A stretch of DNA of 13,434 nt from an uncultured Rubrivivax sp. (GTDB lineage: Bacteria; Pseudomonadota; Gammaproteobacteria; Burkholderiales; Burkholderiaceae_C), in contig CALJUI010000140.1 of the NCBI GenBank assembly GCA_937975735.1, positions 1 through 13,434 on the forward strand, written 5' to 3'. Shown here piece by piece: positions 12,574-13,434 of this stretch. The stretch's first letter is position 1. Every line of letters begins with the position of its first letter. The notes under the pieces are model-generated. The model made no database searches and was not told where the DNA came from. It saw only the letters and a list, made by a program, of their open reading frames with translations. Made by a program: the position numbers and the translations under genes.

Positions 12574-13434
12574 TCAGGACTCCAGCGCCTTCCACATCTC
12601 GACGTCGCGCTCGGCGGTCCAGATGCGGGGGTCGCGGTGGCCGCTGGCCTCGTCGTAGGCGCGCGTCACGTCGAAGGGCATGCAGTGGTCGAAGATCACC
12701 CAGTGGCCGTACTTCGGCCGCACCGCGGCCATCGTCTCCTGGTAGACGGCCTTCAGGTCCTTCTTCGCGGCGGCGCCCTTCTTGACGCTCTCGAACACGT
12801 CGGCGATGAAGGCGCGGGTGCCCTTCAGGCCCTCGGCGACCTCGGCCTCGGTCTGCAGCGCCTGGCCGCGGCCGGGCACGAGCTTGGCGGGCTTCAGCGC
12901 GGCGACGTTGTCCAGCGTCTTCGGCCAGTCGCTGAAGTAGGCGTCGCCCGCATAGGGCGTGGCGTCGAACTCGACGAGGTCGCCGCTGAACAGGATGCGC
13001 TCGGACGGCAGCCAGACCACCGTGTCGCCTTTCGTGTGTCCGCGACCGAGCTGCAGCAGCTGCACTTCCAGCTTGCCGAGCCAGATCGTCATCTTGCCGG
13101 TGAAGGTCATCGTCGGCCAGGTCAGCCCTGGCGGCACCGACTCGACGTTCTGGAACAGCCGCGGGAAGCGGCCGATCTCGCTCGCCTTGTCCTGCTCGCC
13201 GCGCTCCCTGATCAGGCTCAGCGTGTCCTCGCTGGCGATGACGTGCTCGGCCCGGTAGGCCGACGCGCCGAGCACGCGCACCGCGTGGTAGTGGCTGAGC
13301 ACGACGTACTTGATCGGCTTGTCGGTGACCTCGCGGATGCGGCGGATCACGTCGGCCGCCATCACCGGCGTGGCCTGCGTGTCGATGACCATCACCGCGT
13401 CGTCGCCGATCACGATGCCGGTGTTCGGGTCGCC
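12574..13434 (-). CDS. MBL-fold protein with degenerate second metal site (5'-partial)
   Basis: A 287-codon C-terminal part of an MBL-fold protein; the frame runs off the window edge (first visible codons GDPNTGIVIGDD), so a GTG at 13413 is internal, not a start. The usual HxHxDH motif reads SHYHAVRVLGA (13276-13293): both His of the first metal site remain, but the Asp and third His are Val and Arg. The later motif GRGHTKGD keeps its His and LFSGDLVEF keeps the Asp, whereas the last ligand motif PGHG reads PGRG (Arg codon 12868-12870). It may bind one metal or none. It precedes the MhaA-like gene by 5 bp in the homogentisate operon, so a role in aromatic catabolism is likely, but its reaction is unknown. 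The N terminus and any signal peptide lie outside the window. Confidence 0.9.
   Translation of the reverse strand, partial: GDPNTGIVIGDDAVMVIDTQATPVMAADVIRRIREVTDKPIKYVVLSHYHAVRVLGASAYRAEHVIASEDTLSLIRERGEQDKASEIGRFPRLFQNVESVPPGLTWPTMTFTGKMTIWLGKLEVQLLQLGRGHTKGDTVVWLPSERILFSGDLVEFDATPYAGDAYFSDWPKTLDNVAALKPAKLVPGRGQALQTEAEVAEGLKGTRAFIADVFESVKKGAAAKKDLKAVYQETMAAVRPKYGHWVIFDHCMPFDVTRAYDEASGHRDPRIWTAERDVEMWKALES

Noticed and set aside
11039..12658. A 539-codon plus-strand open frame opposite the MhaA-like gene
   Set aside because: It is the mirror of a codon-biased gene: low-complexity Ala/Val/Gln/Arg composition, no motif, and the opposite strand has intact FAD-binding motifs.
13411..13413. GTG at 13413 as the start of the MBL-fold gene
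   Set aside because: The frame continues upstream to the edge with MBL-like sequence (GDPNTGIV), so the gene is 5'-partial.
1..13434. Mobile elements, CRISPR arrays, tRNA or rRNA genes
   Set aside because: No transposase or integrase motifs, repeat-spacer pattern, tRNA cloverleaf or rRNA sequence was seen on either strand.

Overview
The window is GC-rich (about 70% by eye) and tightly packed, with strong G/C third-position bias in every accepted gene. Gene content (ProA followed by LemA, a flavocytochrome c sulfide dehydrogenase, a homogentisate operon with a DUF2783 protein) points to a betaproteobacterium of the order Burkholderiales, perhaps near Rubrivivax/Leptothrix. That placement is inferred from protein style, not from a marker gene. 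No RNA gene, IS element or CRISPR array is visible, and no gap between genes exceeds about 150 bases.

Layout: (1) 1-1704, plus strand: the 3' part of proA and a LemA-family membrane protein, overlapping by ATGA. (2) 1808-6067: a periplasmic sulfur-oxidation island built around a short AT-rich divergent promoter at about 4321-4463. To the right run a monoheme cytochrome (fccA-like) and the flavoprotein of flavocytochrome c sulfide dehydrogenase (fccB). To the left, on the minus strand, run an exported metallo-beta-lactamase (MBL) fold hydrolase (SoxH-like), an exported TlpA/SoxW-like thioredoxin, two small c-type cytochromes and an ArsR-family regulator (SoxR-like). All but the regulator carry export signals, so the island reads as a regulator plus a periplasmic electron-transfer and thiol/persulfide-handling set. 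(3) 6150-8184: an AraC-family regulator divergent from an alpha/beta hydrolase, with a 12-bp direct repeat spaced 21 bp between them. (4) 8174-13434, minus strand: an operon running MBL-fold protein (cut by the window edge), MhaA-like flavin monooxygenase, 66-aa DUF2783 protein (MhaB-like), homogentisate 1,2-dioxygenase and fumarylacetoacetase. Together these would turn a hydroxylated phenylacetate into homogentisate, then maleylacetoacetate, and (after an isomerase not seen here) fumarylacetoacetate to fumarate and acetoacetate.

Points most worth a second look: the MBL protein of the homogentisate operon keeps the ligands of one metal site but has lost the Asp/His/His of the second; the SoxR-like regulator ends at a TGA followed in frame by 27 coding-like codons; the fcc island has twin CGATAT-type boxes in its divergent promoter; FccB appears to be a Tat-exported lipoprotein; and the AraC/hydrolase intergenic region predicts a leaderless, AraC-activated promoter.
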